Source: Stomorhina lunata
Taxonomy: Eukaryota; Arthropoda; Insecta; Diptera; Rhiniidae
NCBI GenBank assembly: GCA_933228675.1
Contig: OW121741.1
Location: 22,286,901 to 22,350,900 of the forward strand
Direction: 5' to 3'
DNA length: 64,000 nucleotides
Shown: positions 35,989 through 48,437 of the stretch, in pieces
Layout: every line of letters begins with the position of its first letter
Position numbering within the stretch: position 1 is the stretch's first letter
Position numbers and translations under genes: made by a program
The notes under the pieces: generated by a model
The model's input: only the letters and a program-made list of their open reading frames with translations
Told to the model about the DNA's origin: nothing
Databases searched by the model: none

Positions 35989-36714
35989 GTAAGTAAAGTT
36001 TTTTAACCCAAACATTTTTCCTATTTTTTCTCCGTAACTTTAACTCATTATCATAATGTTAAACTACATTATTAAAGTACTTAAACAAAAATTTTTCCTG
36101 ACTAAATAATTATACGAAAAAATAAATGAAAGGAGTAAAATTAGAAAAGCAAAAAAAAAAAAATAATTACAACATCATTGCAACTGAAACTTAATTTATA
36201 CAAATTTTAACTCTATGGGTTTGACGGGATATAAACGACGAAGGATCCACCGAACAGAGAACGCAAACATTAAGTAAATGATTAAAAGTAATGGAAGTAG
36301 GAAATTTTTTAAAATGAAAAAAAAAAAAATTAGTAGAGTTGAAATACCATAAAAAACGAAGATAAAAATCAACAAAGTAAGTAAACCACACTTTAGAGAG
36401 TTAACATAAAAATGGTTAGACGAAAAAAAAAATATGATAAAAAATTTAAAATACCAGTAGCTAAGGACCTTCTAAAAACAACACAAACATACCTACAAAA
36501 TGAAATGAAATTTTTGTTGAAAAACAAAAAAATACATCCACAATTGGCAAAAAGGATAAAGACCTTTTATAAACGCTCGCACATTTTTACATTACACGCA
36601 GCTGAGTTACATGAAAATGATGATGGTTTATGGCAATTGTTCTATTATAACCAGCCAACCAACCGAATGAATGAATGTAAATTTAAAATAGTAAAAAAAG
36701 TTCTATAGACGAAC
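35989..36714 (+). other. unique sequence downstream of candidate microexon
   Basis: AT-rich DNA starting with the candidate donor GTAAGT. It carries A runs near 36150 and 36315. A 98-codon plus-strand frame (36412-36708) begins MVRRKKKYDKKFKIP; its lysine richness follows the A-rich base content and no domain is recognised. I treat it as unproven rather than a gene. Confidence 0.5.
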
Positions 36715-38597
36715 CAGACCGACTATAGGATATCTTTCTAGTTCCGACTATAGTCAGTTCCGACTATAGTTAGTCCGTCTATAGTCAGTTGCGACTATAG
36801 TTAGTTCCGACTATAGTCAATTCCGACTATATTTGATTCCGACTATAGTCAATTCTCACTATTGTCAGTTCCAATTATAGTCAGTTCCGACTGAAGTCAG
36901 TTCCGACTGAAGTCAGTTCCGTCTATAGTCAGTTTCGACTATAGTCAGTTCCGACTATAGTCAGTTCCGACTATAGTCAGTTGCGACTATAGTCAGTTGC
37001 GACTATAGTTAGTTCCGACTATGGTTAATATCGAATATAATCGATTCCGACTATAGTCAATTCTGACTATTGTCAGTTCCGTCTATAGCCAGTTCCGACT
37101 GTAGTCAGTTCTGACAATAGTCAGTTCCGAATATAGTCAGTTCCGACTATAGTCAGTTTCGACTAGAGTCAGTTCCGACTCTAGTCAGTTTTGACTATAG
37201 TCAGTTCCAAGTATAGTCAGTTCCGACTATAGTCAGTTGCGACTATTAACAGTTCCGACTATAGTCAGTTTCGACTATAGTCAGTTCGGGCTAAATTCAG
37301 TTTTGACTATAGTCAATGCCGAATATAGTCAGTACCGACTATAAACAGTTCCGACTAAAGTCAGTTCCGACATTAGTAAGTTCCAACTATAGTCAGTTTC
37401 AACTAAAGTCAGTTTTGGCTATAGTCAGTTCCGACTATAGTCAGTTTCGACTATAGTCAGTTACGACTATAATCAGTTCCGACTAAAGTCAGTTCCTACT
37501 AAAGTCAGTTCCGACAATGGTCAGTCCCGACAATGGTCAGTTCTAACTATAGTCAGTTCCAATTATAGTCTGTTCCGACGATAGTCAGTTTCGACAATAG
37601 TCAGTTCCGACGATAGTCCGTTCCGACGATAGACAGTTCCTAATATAGTCAGTTCAGATTATAGACAGTTCCGACTATTGACAGTTCCGACAATAATCAG
37701 TTCCTTCTTTAGTCTGTTCCAAATATAGTCAGTTCCGACAATAGTCAGTTCCGACTATAGTCAGTGCCGACTGTAATGGGTTCAGACTATAGTCAGTTCC
37801 GACTATAGTCAGTTCCGTCCATAATCAGTACCAACTATAGTCAGTACCGACTATAGTCAGTTCCGGTTATAGTCAGTTCCGACTATAGTCAGTTTCAACT
37901 ATAGTCAGTTCCGACTGTTGTCAGCTCCGACTATTGTGAGTTCCGACTATAGTCAGTTCCGACTATAGTCAGTTCCTACTGTAGTTCGGACTATAGTCAG
38001 TTCCGACTATGGTCAGTTCCGACTATAGTCAGTTCCAACTATAGTCAGTTCCGACTATAGCAAGTTCCCACTATAGTAGTTCCGATTATAGTCAGTTCCA
38101 ACTATAGTCAGTTAGGACTATTGTCAGTTCCGACTATAGTCAGTTCCGACTATAGTCAGTTCCGATTATAGTCATTTCCGACTATAGTCAGTTGCGACTA
38201 TAGTCAGTTCCGACTATAGCCAGTTCCGACTATAGTCAGTTCCGACTTTAGCCAGTTCCGACTATAGTCAGTTTGGAATATAGTCAGTTCCGACTATAGT
38301 AAGTTCAGACTTTAGTCAGTTCAGACTTTAGTCAGTTCATACTTTAGTCAGTTCCGACTATGGTCAGTTCCGACTATAGTCAGTACCGACTATAGTCAGT
38401 TCCGACTACAGTCAGTTCCGACTACAGTCAGTTCCGACTACAGTCAGTTTAAACTATAGTCAGTTCCGACTATAGTCTGTTTCAACTATAGTCAGTTCCG
38501 ACTATAGTCAGTTCCGACTATAGTCATTTCCGACTATAGTCAGTTTCGACTATAGTCAGTTTCGACTATAGTTAGTTTCGATTATAGTCAGTTCCGT
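36715..38597 (-). repeat. 16-bp satellite, array 3 (AGTTCC orientation)
   Basis: About 117 copies of the AGTTCC-GACTATAGTC unit in the same orientation as array 2 and opposite to array 1. More diverged than arrays 1 and 2 on the left, more regular after about 37930. Confidence 0.95.
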
Positions 38598-38884
38598 TTG
38601 GTTGGTTTTTAAGCAATATTTCTTTAATCCATGATCTTGTCATGGCAAGATCATGGTACCCTTTCCAATTCTACTTTCTACTGATGTAGGGTGCATGAAA
38701 ATATAATGTTATGTGACTCAGGACAAATAGCTGGGTAGTTAGGAAAATGCTTTGTGTTGGCTCATCTCCGATGAGATTGCCGACTGATTGCTGGTGTTTG
38801 GCTGCTGTGTGAAATAACGTGGGGTACTATTTATGTCTCGGGAACTGGCAGCATCAATATCAGAATGCTAATTTATTTTATTTT
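38598..38884. other. unique spacer with a small hairpin
   Basis: Includes CCATGATCTTG (38629-38639) and its perfect inverse CAAGATCATGG (38646-38656) around a 6-base loop, 30 bases after the satellite edge. Nothing else is recognised. Confidence 0.55.
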
Positions 38885-39140
38885 TTTTTGTGTAAAAGTA
38901 GTAAGACTCAGGCAAGTTCTCGCTATACGAGCACCTGTTGTACTTATATAGGTATTGGGTTACCTTTTTTCGAAAGAGTATAGTAGAAAGGTCAAAGGTA
39001 TTTAAAAGAAGAGATAAAGCTTTGTATTATTTCCCACCGTAATTGAACTTCACGTTTATTTTTAGATCAATGTTCGTCATCTATTAGTTTTATCTTTTAC
39101 ATCGGCGGCCTGTTATTGCTGTAGGCTTACCGTCGATGTA
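38885..39140 (-). mobile_element. SINE-family body fragment, copy 2 (no tRNA head)
   Basis: Shares, in the same order as copy 1, AGACTCAGGCAA, TATTGGGTTACCTTTTTTCG, AGATAAAGCTTTGTATTAT and TTTTACATCGGCGGCCTGTT (plus-strand wording). The copy stops after CCGTCGATGTAAAAGG, so the tRNA-like head is missing. Confidence 0.5.
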
Positions 39141-39524
39141 AAAGGAAACATTTAGAGAACCATTCAAAAATGTGTTCTAGTATTTGCTATTCCCATCACT
39201 TAAATAATACCCCTCGTATTATGTTTAAGGAAAATCGAAAAAAAAGCAAATGAAAATTTTATTTTTCCCATATTCTCATATACTCGTACACAATGAAATG
39301 AAACAGTTTTTGTTAAAATTAAAAAAAGCACGAATATGTTTTAGGTTTAAAAAATGCTGCTGCTGTGCTGCACTCAAAATTTTACGTTTACAATTCTCCT
39401 ACCATTTAATAAAATTTCCCTAAAGGCCAATTTATAATGGGGGCTAAATGAAAAATACAATTTGCGCAAATAAACCAAAAAATTTTTTAAAAAGTGAGAT
39501 ATGATCTAAATGAAGGGTTTTTTA
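39141..39524. other. unique AT-rich sequence
   Basis: No repeat, no open frame of note, no RNA gene recognised. Confidence 0.55.
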
Positions 39525-42165
39525 AATGAAATAGTAAATTTTTGAAAAATTTCCTATAAAGAGTCAATTTTTTAAAAATTTCCTATAAAAAGACAATTTT
39601 CGTAAAATTTCCTATAAATAGTAAATTTTCGTAAAATTTCCTATAAATAGTCAATTTTCGTAAAATTTCCTATAAATAGTCAATTTTCAAAAAAAATTCT
39701 TATAAATATTTAAATTTAGAAAATTTTTTTATTAATAGTCAATTTACAAAAAAATGTCCCATAAATAGTAAATTTTTGAACAATTTCCTATAAATAGTAA
39801 TTTTTCGAAAAATTTCCAAAAATTGTCTATATATATTCAAATTTCGAAAAGTTTTCTATAAAAAGTCAATTTTCGAAATATTTCCTATAAATAGATCATT
39901 TTCGAAAAATTTCCTATAAAAAGTCAGTTTTCGAAAAATTTCCTATAAATAGTCAATTTTCGAAAAATTTCCTATAAATTGTGAATTTTCGAAAAATTTC
40001 CTATAAATTGATCATTTTCGAAAAATTTCCTATAAATAGTAAATTTTTGAAAAATTGCCTATAAATACTAAATTTTCGAAAAATTTCCTATAAATATTCA
40101 ATTTTCGAAAAATTCCCTATAAATAGTCAATTTTCGAAAAATTTCCTATAAATGGTCAATTTTCGAAAAATTTCCTATAAATAGTCAATTTTCGAATAAA
40201 TTCCTATAGTCATTTTTTTTAAAAATTTCATATAAATAGTCAATTTACGAAAAATCTCCTATAAATATTCCAATTTCGAAGATTTTCGTATAAATAGACA
40301 ATTTTTGAAAAATTTCCTATAAATAGTCAACTTTCGAAAAATTTCCTATAAATAGTCAATTTTCGAAAAATTTCCTATAAATAGTAAATTTTTGAAATAT
40401 TTCCTATAAATAGTAAATTTTCGAAAAATTTCATATAAATTGTAAATTTTCGAAAAATTTCCTATAAATAGTCAATTTTCGAAAAATTTCCTATAAATAT
40501 TAAATTTTCGAAAAATTTTCTATAAAAAGTAAATTTTTGAAAAATTTCCTATAAATAGAAAAGTTTCGAAAAATTTCCTATAAAAAGTAAATTTTCGAAA
40601 AATTTCCTATAAATAGTCAATTTTTGAAAAATTTCTTATAAATAGTAAATTTTCGAAAAATTTCCTATAAATATTCAAATTTCGAAAAATTTCCTTTAAT
40701 TCGTCAATTTTCTAAAAATTTCCTATAAATATTAAATTTTTAAAAAAAATTTCTATAAAGTTATTCTATATTTTTTCGAAACTAATTATAAATAGTCAAT
40801 TTTCGAAAAATATCCTATAAATAGTCAATTTTCGAAAAATTTCCTATAAATTGTCAATTTTCAAAAAATTTCCTATAAATAGTAAATTTTGGAAAAATTT
40901 CCTTTAAATAGTCAATTTTCGAAAAATTTCCTATAAATATTCAATTTTCGAAAAATTCCCTATAAATAGTCAATTTTCGAAAAATTTCCTATAAACGGTC
41001 AATTTTCGAAAAATTTCCTATAAATAGTCAATTTTCGAATAAATTCCTATAGTCATTTTTTTAAAAATTTCATATAAATAGTCAATTTACGAAAAATCTC
41101 CTATAAATTTTCGAAAAATTTTCTATAAAAAGTAAATTTTTGAAAAATTTCCTATAAATAGAAAAGTTTCGAAAAATTTCCTATAAAAAATAAATTTTCG
41201 AAAAATTTCCTATAAATAGTCAATTTTTGAAAAATTTCTTATAAATAGTAAATTTTCGAAAAATTTCCTATAAATATTCAAATTTCGAAAAATTTCCTTT
41301 AATTCGTCAATTTTCTAAAAATTTCCTATAAATATTAAATTTTTAAAAAAATTTCTATAAAGTTATTCTATATTTTTTCGAAACTAATTATAAATAGTCA
41401 ATTTTCGAAAAATTTCCTATAAATTGTCAATTTTCAAAAAATTTCCTATAAATTGTCAATTTTCAAAAAATTTCCTATAAATAGTAAATTTTGGAAAAAT
41501 TTCCTTTAAATAGTCAATTTTCGAAAAATTTTCATAAATTGTGAATTTTCGAAAAATTTCCTATAAATAGATCATTTTCAAAAAATTTCCTATAAATAGT
41601 CAATTTTTGAAAAATTTCCTATAAATAGTCAATTTTTGAAAAATTTTCTATAAATACTCAATTTTCGAAAAATTTCCTAAAAATAGTAAATTTTCGAAAA
41701 ATTTCCTATAACTAGTAAATTTTCGAAAAATTTCATATAAATTGTAAATTTTTGAAAAATTTCCTATAAATAGTCAATTTTCGAAAAATTTCCTATAAAT
41801 ATTAAATTTTCGAAAAATTTTCTATAAATAGAAAAGTTTCGAAAAATTTCCTATAAAAAGTAAATTTTCGAAAAATTTCCTATAAATAGTCATTTGTCGA
41901 AAATATTCCTATAAATAGTCAATTTTTGATAAATTTCCTATAAATAGTCATTTTTCGAAAAAATTCCTATAAATAGTCAATTTTCGAAAAATTTCCTATA
42001 AATAGTCAATTTTTGAAAAATTTCTTATAAATAGTCAATTTTCGAAAAATTTCCTATAAATATTCAAACTTCGAAAAATTTCCTTTAATTCGTCAATTTT
42101 CCTATAAATATTCAATTTTTAAAAAAATTTCTATAAAATTATTCTATATTCTTTTCGAAACTAAT
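39525..42165 (+). repeat. 29-bp satellite, array 1
   Basis: About 90 units of 29 bp built from TTTCCTATAAATAGTCAA and TTTTCGAAAAA (spacing 40345 to 40374 is 29). Each good copy contains CTATAAATAG, which fits both a strong TATA box and the MEF2 consensus, and the palindrome TTTTCGAAAA. A higher-order block ending TTCTATAAAGTTATTCTATA and ACTAATTATAA occurs three times (TTATTCTATATT at 40761, 41363 and 42139). Confidence 0.95.
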
Positions 42166-43621
42166 TATAACGTATTATTTTTAATTATTTTACTAATTTT
42201 ACTTTTCATTATTAAATCCTATTAAACAGAACAAAAACATATGTAGGTATTCAAATAAAAACTTCCAGCAATTTTAAACATAAATATTTTCTAACAATAT
42301 TTTAATCCTTGTTTTTTCTTCTTACTCCTACAACATTTTGCAAAATCAACAAGGAAAATTGTTAATTATAAAAGTTTTCTTCAGTGTATTTTTCAAAGTT
42401 CGATAATAATACTCGTACAAAAAAAAAAAATAAAAATTATCCTTTCATTTTCCTTCCTGCTTATAATGAGGACTGAACGTATTTGAATCCAGCATATACA
42501 AATTCCAAAAAGGAACATTAGAGAGAATGATAAAGACTAGGCAAAATATTATAAACTTTAACAAGGATAATGGTAACTAACATTGAATATCAACTGAATA
42601 TTATACTTGTTAAAATTATTTTTCTACTACTCTCCTTTATCCTTTATTAAGTCCTTAAACTAACGACAGACGCCTTTTTCTGTTGAAAAAAATGCATTTC
42701 CAACAATTGTTATCAATATTAGAGAGAGAAAAACACATGCAAAGCATAACAATTTTCAAGTGTGCTCCCATTTTTTTTGCCTCTGTTGCATCCTTTTTAT
42801 AATATGTAGTAGTATTTTATTGTCAGACATCAGTTGTCGTAGTTGTAGTAGTAAAGTCTAGGAGTCTATAAGCCAAAGGCAATTTTAATACAAATGTAGA
42901 TTAAAATTTTGAATGGCAGTGGCAACAACAACACCAACAAAAAACATTCCCAAGAAATGGCGCTTTCGAGAGGAGACTTTATTAGAAAGTTTCTAGACGA
43001 CAGACACTTTTAGAATAACTGACATAACCATTAAAAAACGAGGCAAAACTAGAGGATGACTATGAAATAAAAACCAAAATTTACATTTTGGCGATTTCAG
43101 GGCGACAATGATTGGATACAACAATAAAAATTTCTATTTTAAAATAATATCCTTGAAAAAGGATATTTCAAAAAAAAGGTTGACATTAAAGTTTTTCTTT
43201 TTTTTTTTGTTTGCCCATTTAGCGAAAAACCAATTAAATTAAAAACCGACTAGACGGGACATAAATAAAAACTATATATTTTAAGTAAAATTTAAATTTT
43301 ATAAAATAAAAAAAAAAAAAATCCTAAAAATGAAAATTTTTAAATTTTTGAATTTATATAACAAAGTTTTTGTTGGATGTTTTGAAATGATTTTAAGCTT
43401 AACTGATTCGTTCAACTCTCCAGAATATAAATAACTAAAAATCTAATCATTTAAGTCTTAATTGCATTTGATATATAAAATATGGCAAAATGCGACAAAA
43501 CAAATTTTCGAGACTTTTTGAAAAATTTAAAATTTTTAAACATTTCAATCTTTAAGACCCTATAAAAGATTTTTATTATTTTAAAGTTTTTGGATACTGC
43601 AAGGATTCAGGAATGTAATGG
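42166..43621. other. unique spacer between inverted 29-bp arrays
   Basis: 1.46 kb of AT-rich unique DNA with small CAACAACAACACCAACAA and GTAGTTGTAGTAGTA runs. No gene recognised. It would form the loop if the flanking arrays paired. Confidence 0.6.
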
Positions 43622-44640
43622 GAAGAATTTTTCGAAAATTGACTATTTATAGGAAATTTTTCGAAAATTGACTATTTATAGGAAAATTTTTCAAAAATTT
43701 ACTATTTATAGGAAATTTTTCGAAAATTTACTATTTATATAATATTTTTCGAAAACTTACTATTTATAGGAAATATTTCGAAAATTGACTTTTTATAGAA
43801 AATTTTGACTTTTATACGAAAATTGACTTTTTGTAGGAATTTTTTTCGAAAATTTAATGTTTATAGGAAATTTTTCGAAAATTTAATATTTATAGGAAAT
43901 TTTTCGGAAATTTAATATTTATAGGAAATTTTACGAAAATTTAATATTTTTAGAAAATTATTCGAAAATTGACTATTTATAGGAAATTTTTTCGAAAATT
44001 GACTATTTATAGGAATTTTTTTTGAAAATTGACTATTTATAGGAAATTTTTCGAAAATTGACTATTTATAGGAAATTTTTCGAAAATTGACAATATGAAA
44101 TTTTTCAAAAATTTACTTTTTTTAAGATATTTCGAAAATTAAATATTTTTAGAAATTTTTCGAAAATTTACTATTTATAGGAAATTTTTCGAAAATTGAC
44201 TATTTATAGGAAATTTTCGAAAATTGACTATTTATAGGAAATTTTTCGAAAATTGACTATTTACAGGAATTTTTCGAAAATTGACTATTAATAGGAAATT
44301 TTTCAAAAATTGACTATTTATAGGAAATTTTTCGAAAATTTTCTATTTATAGGAAATTTTTCGAAAACTGACTTTTAATACAAATTTTTTCGAAAATTGA
44401 CTATTTATAAGACATTTTTCGAAAAATTAATATTTATGGAAATTTTTCGAAAATTTACTATTTGTAGGAAATTTTACGAAAATTTACTATTTATAGGAAT
44501 TTTTCGAAAATTGACTCTTAATAGGAAATTTTTCGAAAATTGACTATTTTATAAGAAATTTTTCAAAAATTTACTATTTATAGGAAATTTTTCGAAATAT
44601 GACTATTTATAGGAAATTTTTCGAAAATTTACTAATTAAT
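43622..44640 (-). repeat. 29-bp satellite, array 2 (inverted)
   Basis: About 35 units reading AAATTTTTCGAAAATTGACT then ATTTATAGG, the reverse complement of array 1. Several units are 27-28 bp through single-base losses. Confidence 0.95.
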
Positions 44641-44790
44641 TTTTGAAAAATTTCCTTTAAATATTAAATTTTTGAAAAATTTCCTATAAACCGTAAATTT
44701 TTGAAAAATTTTCTATAAATAGTAAATTTTTGAAAAATTTCTTATAAATAGTAAATTTTTGTAAAATTTTCTATAAATAGTCAATTTTCG
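44641..44790 (+). repeat. 29-bp satellite, short re-inverted segment
   Basis: About five units return to the array 1 orientation (TTTTGAAAAATTTCCT, TTCTATAAATAGTAAATTT). The switch at about 44640 is abrupt, so a small inversion or inverted duplication occurred inside the array. Confidence 0.85.
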
Positions 44791-45640
44791 ATCTTTGAAG
44801 CTTTACTAAGACTTTGTTATGGTGCGAGTGGGCGAGCAAGCTATGGTATATATTTAAATTGAATTAAGATATTGTTAGTCTATTAAATTTAACTTAAACC
44901 CAGTCAAATGACGGAAATAATGGCTACTTTTTTATATATATGGAAGAATAAAGTCTAGCAACTAGAACCATACAGTCATCGAGTCAATTGTAAATGTGTC
45001 AGGCCCATACGACATTCAAATAAAAACACAAACATTATCAGCAGAACTTTGCAGAAATATTTACATAAATAAATATTTACATACACACATATTTACATAT
45101 ACATATATTTACACATACATCTACAATTTTACTTAAACTTTTTAAGTACAACGAAGTTTAAGGCTCATCATCAAGTGTTGGCTCTGCTGCCATCTATGTT
45201 CAACGCAACGTGTNNNNNNNNNNNNNNNNNNNNNNNNNNNNNNNNNNNNNNNNNNNNNNNNNNNNNNNNNNNNNNNNNNNNNNNNNNNNNNNNNNNNNNN
45301 NNNNNNNNNNNNNNNNNNNNNNNNNNNNNNNNNNNNNNNNNNNNNNNNNNNNNNNNNNNNNNNNNNNNNNNNNNNNNNNNNNNNNNNNNNNNNNNNNNNN
45401 NNNNNNNNNNNNNGTCATTGAGACTCGGGCTGGAAAAAAAAGAATGAAAGAACTTATGAGCATTTACAGCAGCGCATTCTGCTAAAGCCAAAGCAATGAA
45501 CTTTTGATTCGGGGATATGAGTGTCTGCTTTTGACAAAAAATAAATATTAAAATGGAAAATCATCTGCAATTTAGGTTGTCACAGATTAGGGTTTCTCTG
45601 AGTTTTAAGGTTAAACAGCTGATGATAAAGGCCGCTGTCA
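44791..45640. other. non-repeat insertion inside the 29-bp array, containing an assembly gap
   Basis: Unique sequence replaces the satellite between TCAATTTTCGATCTTTGAAG and GGCCGCTGTCAAATTTCG. It has a CATATTTACATATACATATA microsatellite near 45080. It could be an inserted transposon, but no terminal repeats are visible and the centre is missing. Open frames across the gap are artefacts of the N run. Confidence 0.6.
45214..45413. other. assembly gap (200 N)
   Basis: Exactly 200 unknown bases, a size commonly used as a scaffolding placeholder rather than a measured length. The true gap size is unknown. Confidence 0.98.
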
Positions 45641-48437
45641 AATTTCGAAAAAGTCTATTTATATGATATATTTCGAACATTAACTAGTTATAGGAAATTT
45701 TTCGAAAATTGACTATTTATAGGAAATTTTTCGAAAATTAACTTATTTTAGGAAATTTTCGAAAATTAACTTATTTTAGGAAATTTTTCGAAAATTTACA
45801 ATTTATAGCAAATTTTTCGAAAATTGACTACGTATAGGATATTTTTCGAAATTTCCTGTTAATATTCAATTTCCAGGAAATTTTTCAAAAATTGACTTTT
45901 TATAGGAAATTTTTTAAAATTGGTTTTTGATAGGAAATTTTTCGAAAATTGACTATTTAAAGAAAATTTTCGAAAATTTACTATTTATAGGAAATTTTTT
46001 GAAAATTGACTATTTATAGGAAATTTTTCGAAAATTGACTTTTTATAGGAAATTTTTCAAAATCGACTCTTTATAGGAAATTGTTCGAAAATTTACTTTT
46101 TATAGGAAATTTTTCGAAAATTGACTGTTTTTAGGAAATTCTTCGAAAATTGTATATATATACGAAACTTTTCTAAAATTCACTATTTATAGGAAATTTT
46201 TCGAAAATTGACTATTTATAGGAAATTTTTCAAAAATTGACTATTTTTTAGGAAATTTTCGAAAATTGACTATTTTTAGGAGATTATTTGAAAATTGACT
46301 ATTTTTAGGAAATTTTTCAAAAATTGACTATTTATAGGAAATATTTCGAAAATTTACTATTTATAGGAAAATTTTCGAATATTGACTATTTATAGGAAAG
46401 TTTTCGAAAATTTACTATTTAAAGGAATTTTTCGAAAATTGACTATTTATAGGAAATTTTTCGGAAATTGACTTTTTATAGGAAATTTTTCGAAAATTGA
46501 CTTTATAGGAAATTTTTCGAAAATTTACTATTTATAGGAAAATTTTCGACAATTGACTATTTGCAGGAGAGTTTTCGAAAATTTGCTATTCTTAGGAAAT
46601 TTTTGAAAATTGACTGTTTATAGGAAATTTTTCGAAAATTGACTTTTTATAGGAAATTTTCCAAAATTGACTATAAATAGGAAATTTTTCGAAAATTGAC
46701 TTTATAGGAAATTTTTCGAAAATTTACTATTTAAAGGAAATTTTTCGAAAATTGACTATTTATAGGAAATTTTTCGAAAATTGACTTTTTATAGGAAATT
46801 TTTCGAAAATTGACTTTATAGGAAATTTTTCGACAATTGACTATTTGTAGGAGAGTTTTCCGAAAATTTGCTATTCTTAGGAAATTTTTGAAAATTAACT
46901 GTTTATAGGAAATTTTTCGAAAATTGACTTTTTATAGGAAATTTCCAAAATTGACTATAAATAGGAAATTTTTCGAAAATTGACTTTATAGGAAATTTTT
47001 CGAAAATTTACTATGTATAGGAAAATTTTCGACAATTGACTATTTGTAGGAAAGTTTTCGAAAATTTACTATTTTTAGGAAATTTTTTTGAAAATTGACT
47101 GTTTATAGGAAATTTTTCGTAAATTGACTATTTATAGGAAATTTTTAGAAAATTGACTATAGGAAATTTTTAGAAAATTGACTATTTATAGGAAATTTTT
47201 CAAAACTTGACTTTTTATAGGAAATTTTCCCAAATTGACTATAAATAGGAAATTTTTCGAAATTGACTATTTATAGGAAATTTTTCGAAAATTGATTATT
47301 TATAGGAAATTTTTTAAAAATTTACAATTTATAGGAAATATTTTTGAAAATTGACTATTTATAGGAAATTTTTTTGAAAATTGACTATTTATAGGAAATT
47401 TTTCGAAAATTGACTTTTTATAAGAAATTTTTCGAAATTGACTTTTTATAGGTAATTTTTCGAAAATTGACTTTTTATAGGTAATTTTTCGAAAATTGAC
47501 TTTTTATAAGAAAATTTTCGAAAATTGACTTTTTATTGGAAATTTTTGAAAATTGACTGTTTATAGGAAATTTTTCGAAAATTTACTATTTATAGGAAAT
47601 TTTTCAAAAATTTACTATTTATAGGAAATTTTTCAAAAATTGACTTTTTATAGGAAATTTTCCAAAATTGACTTTTTATAGGAAATTTTCCAAAATTGAC
47701 TTTTTATAGGAAATTTTCCAAAATTGACTATAAATAGGAAATTTTTCGAAAATTGACTATTTATAGGAAATTTTTCGAAATTGATTATTTATAGGAAATT
47801 TTTTAAAAATTTACAATTTATAGGAAATTTTTTTGAAAATTGACTATTTATAGGAAATTTTTTTGAAAATTGACTATTTATAGGAAATTTTTCGAAAATT
47901 GTTTTTTTATAGGAAATTTTTCGAAAATTGACTTTTTATAGGTAATTTTTCGAAAATTGACTTTTTATAGGTAATTTTTCGAAAATTGACTTTTTATAAG
48001 AAATTTTCGAAATTGACTTTTTATTGGAATTATCGAAAATTGACTTTTTATAAGAAATTTTTCTAAAATTGACTTTTTTATAGGAAATTTTTCTAAAATT
48101 AACTTTTTATAAGAAATGATTCTAAAATTGACTATTTATAGGAAATTTTTCAAAAATTGACTTTTTATAGGAAATTTTCCAAAATTGACTATAAATAGGA
48201 AATTTTTCGAAAATTGACTATTTTATAGGAAATTTTTCGAAAATTCACTATAGGAAATTTTTTGAAAATTGATTATTTATAGGAAATTTTTTAAAAATTT
48301 ACAATTTATAGGAAATTTTTTTGAAAATTGGACTATTTATAGGAAATTTTTCTAAAATTTACTTTTTATAGGAAATTTTTCGAAAAATTTACTTTTTATA
48401 GGAAATTTTTCGAAAATTGACTATTTATAGGAAATTT
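45641..48437 (-). repeat. 29-bp satellite, array 3 (inverted orientation)
   Basis: About 96 units in the same orientation as array 2. Segments with the markers CTATAAATAGGAAATTTTTC and TTGATTATTTATAGG recur near 47235, 47730 and 48190 (spacing about 490 and 460 bp), showing higher-order duplication. Many units are 26-30 bp. Confidence 0.93.

Noticed and set aside
36412..36708. 98-codon plus-strand frame starting MVRRKKKYDKK
   Set aside because: Composition follows the A-rich DNA, no domain is recognised and no splice or promoter context is seen. It is close to the candidate microexon, so transcript data could revive it.
45171..45491. Open frames of 87-106 codons across the N gap
   Set aside because: They consist mostly of unknown residues created by the 200-N gap.
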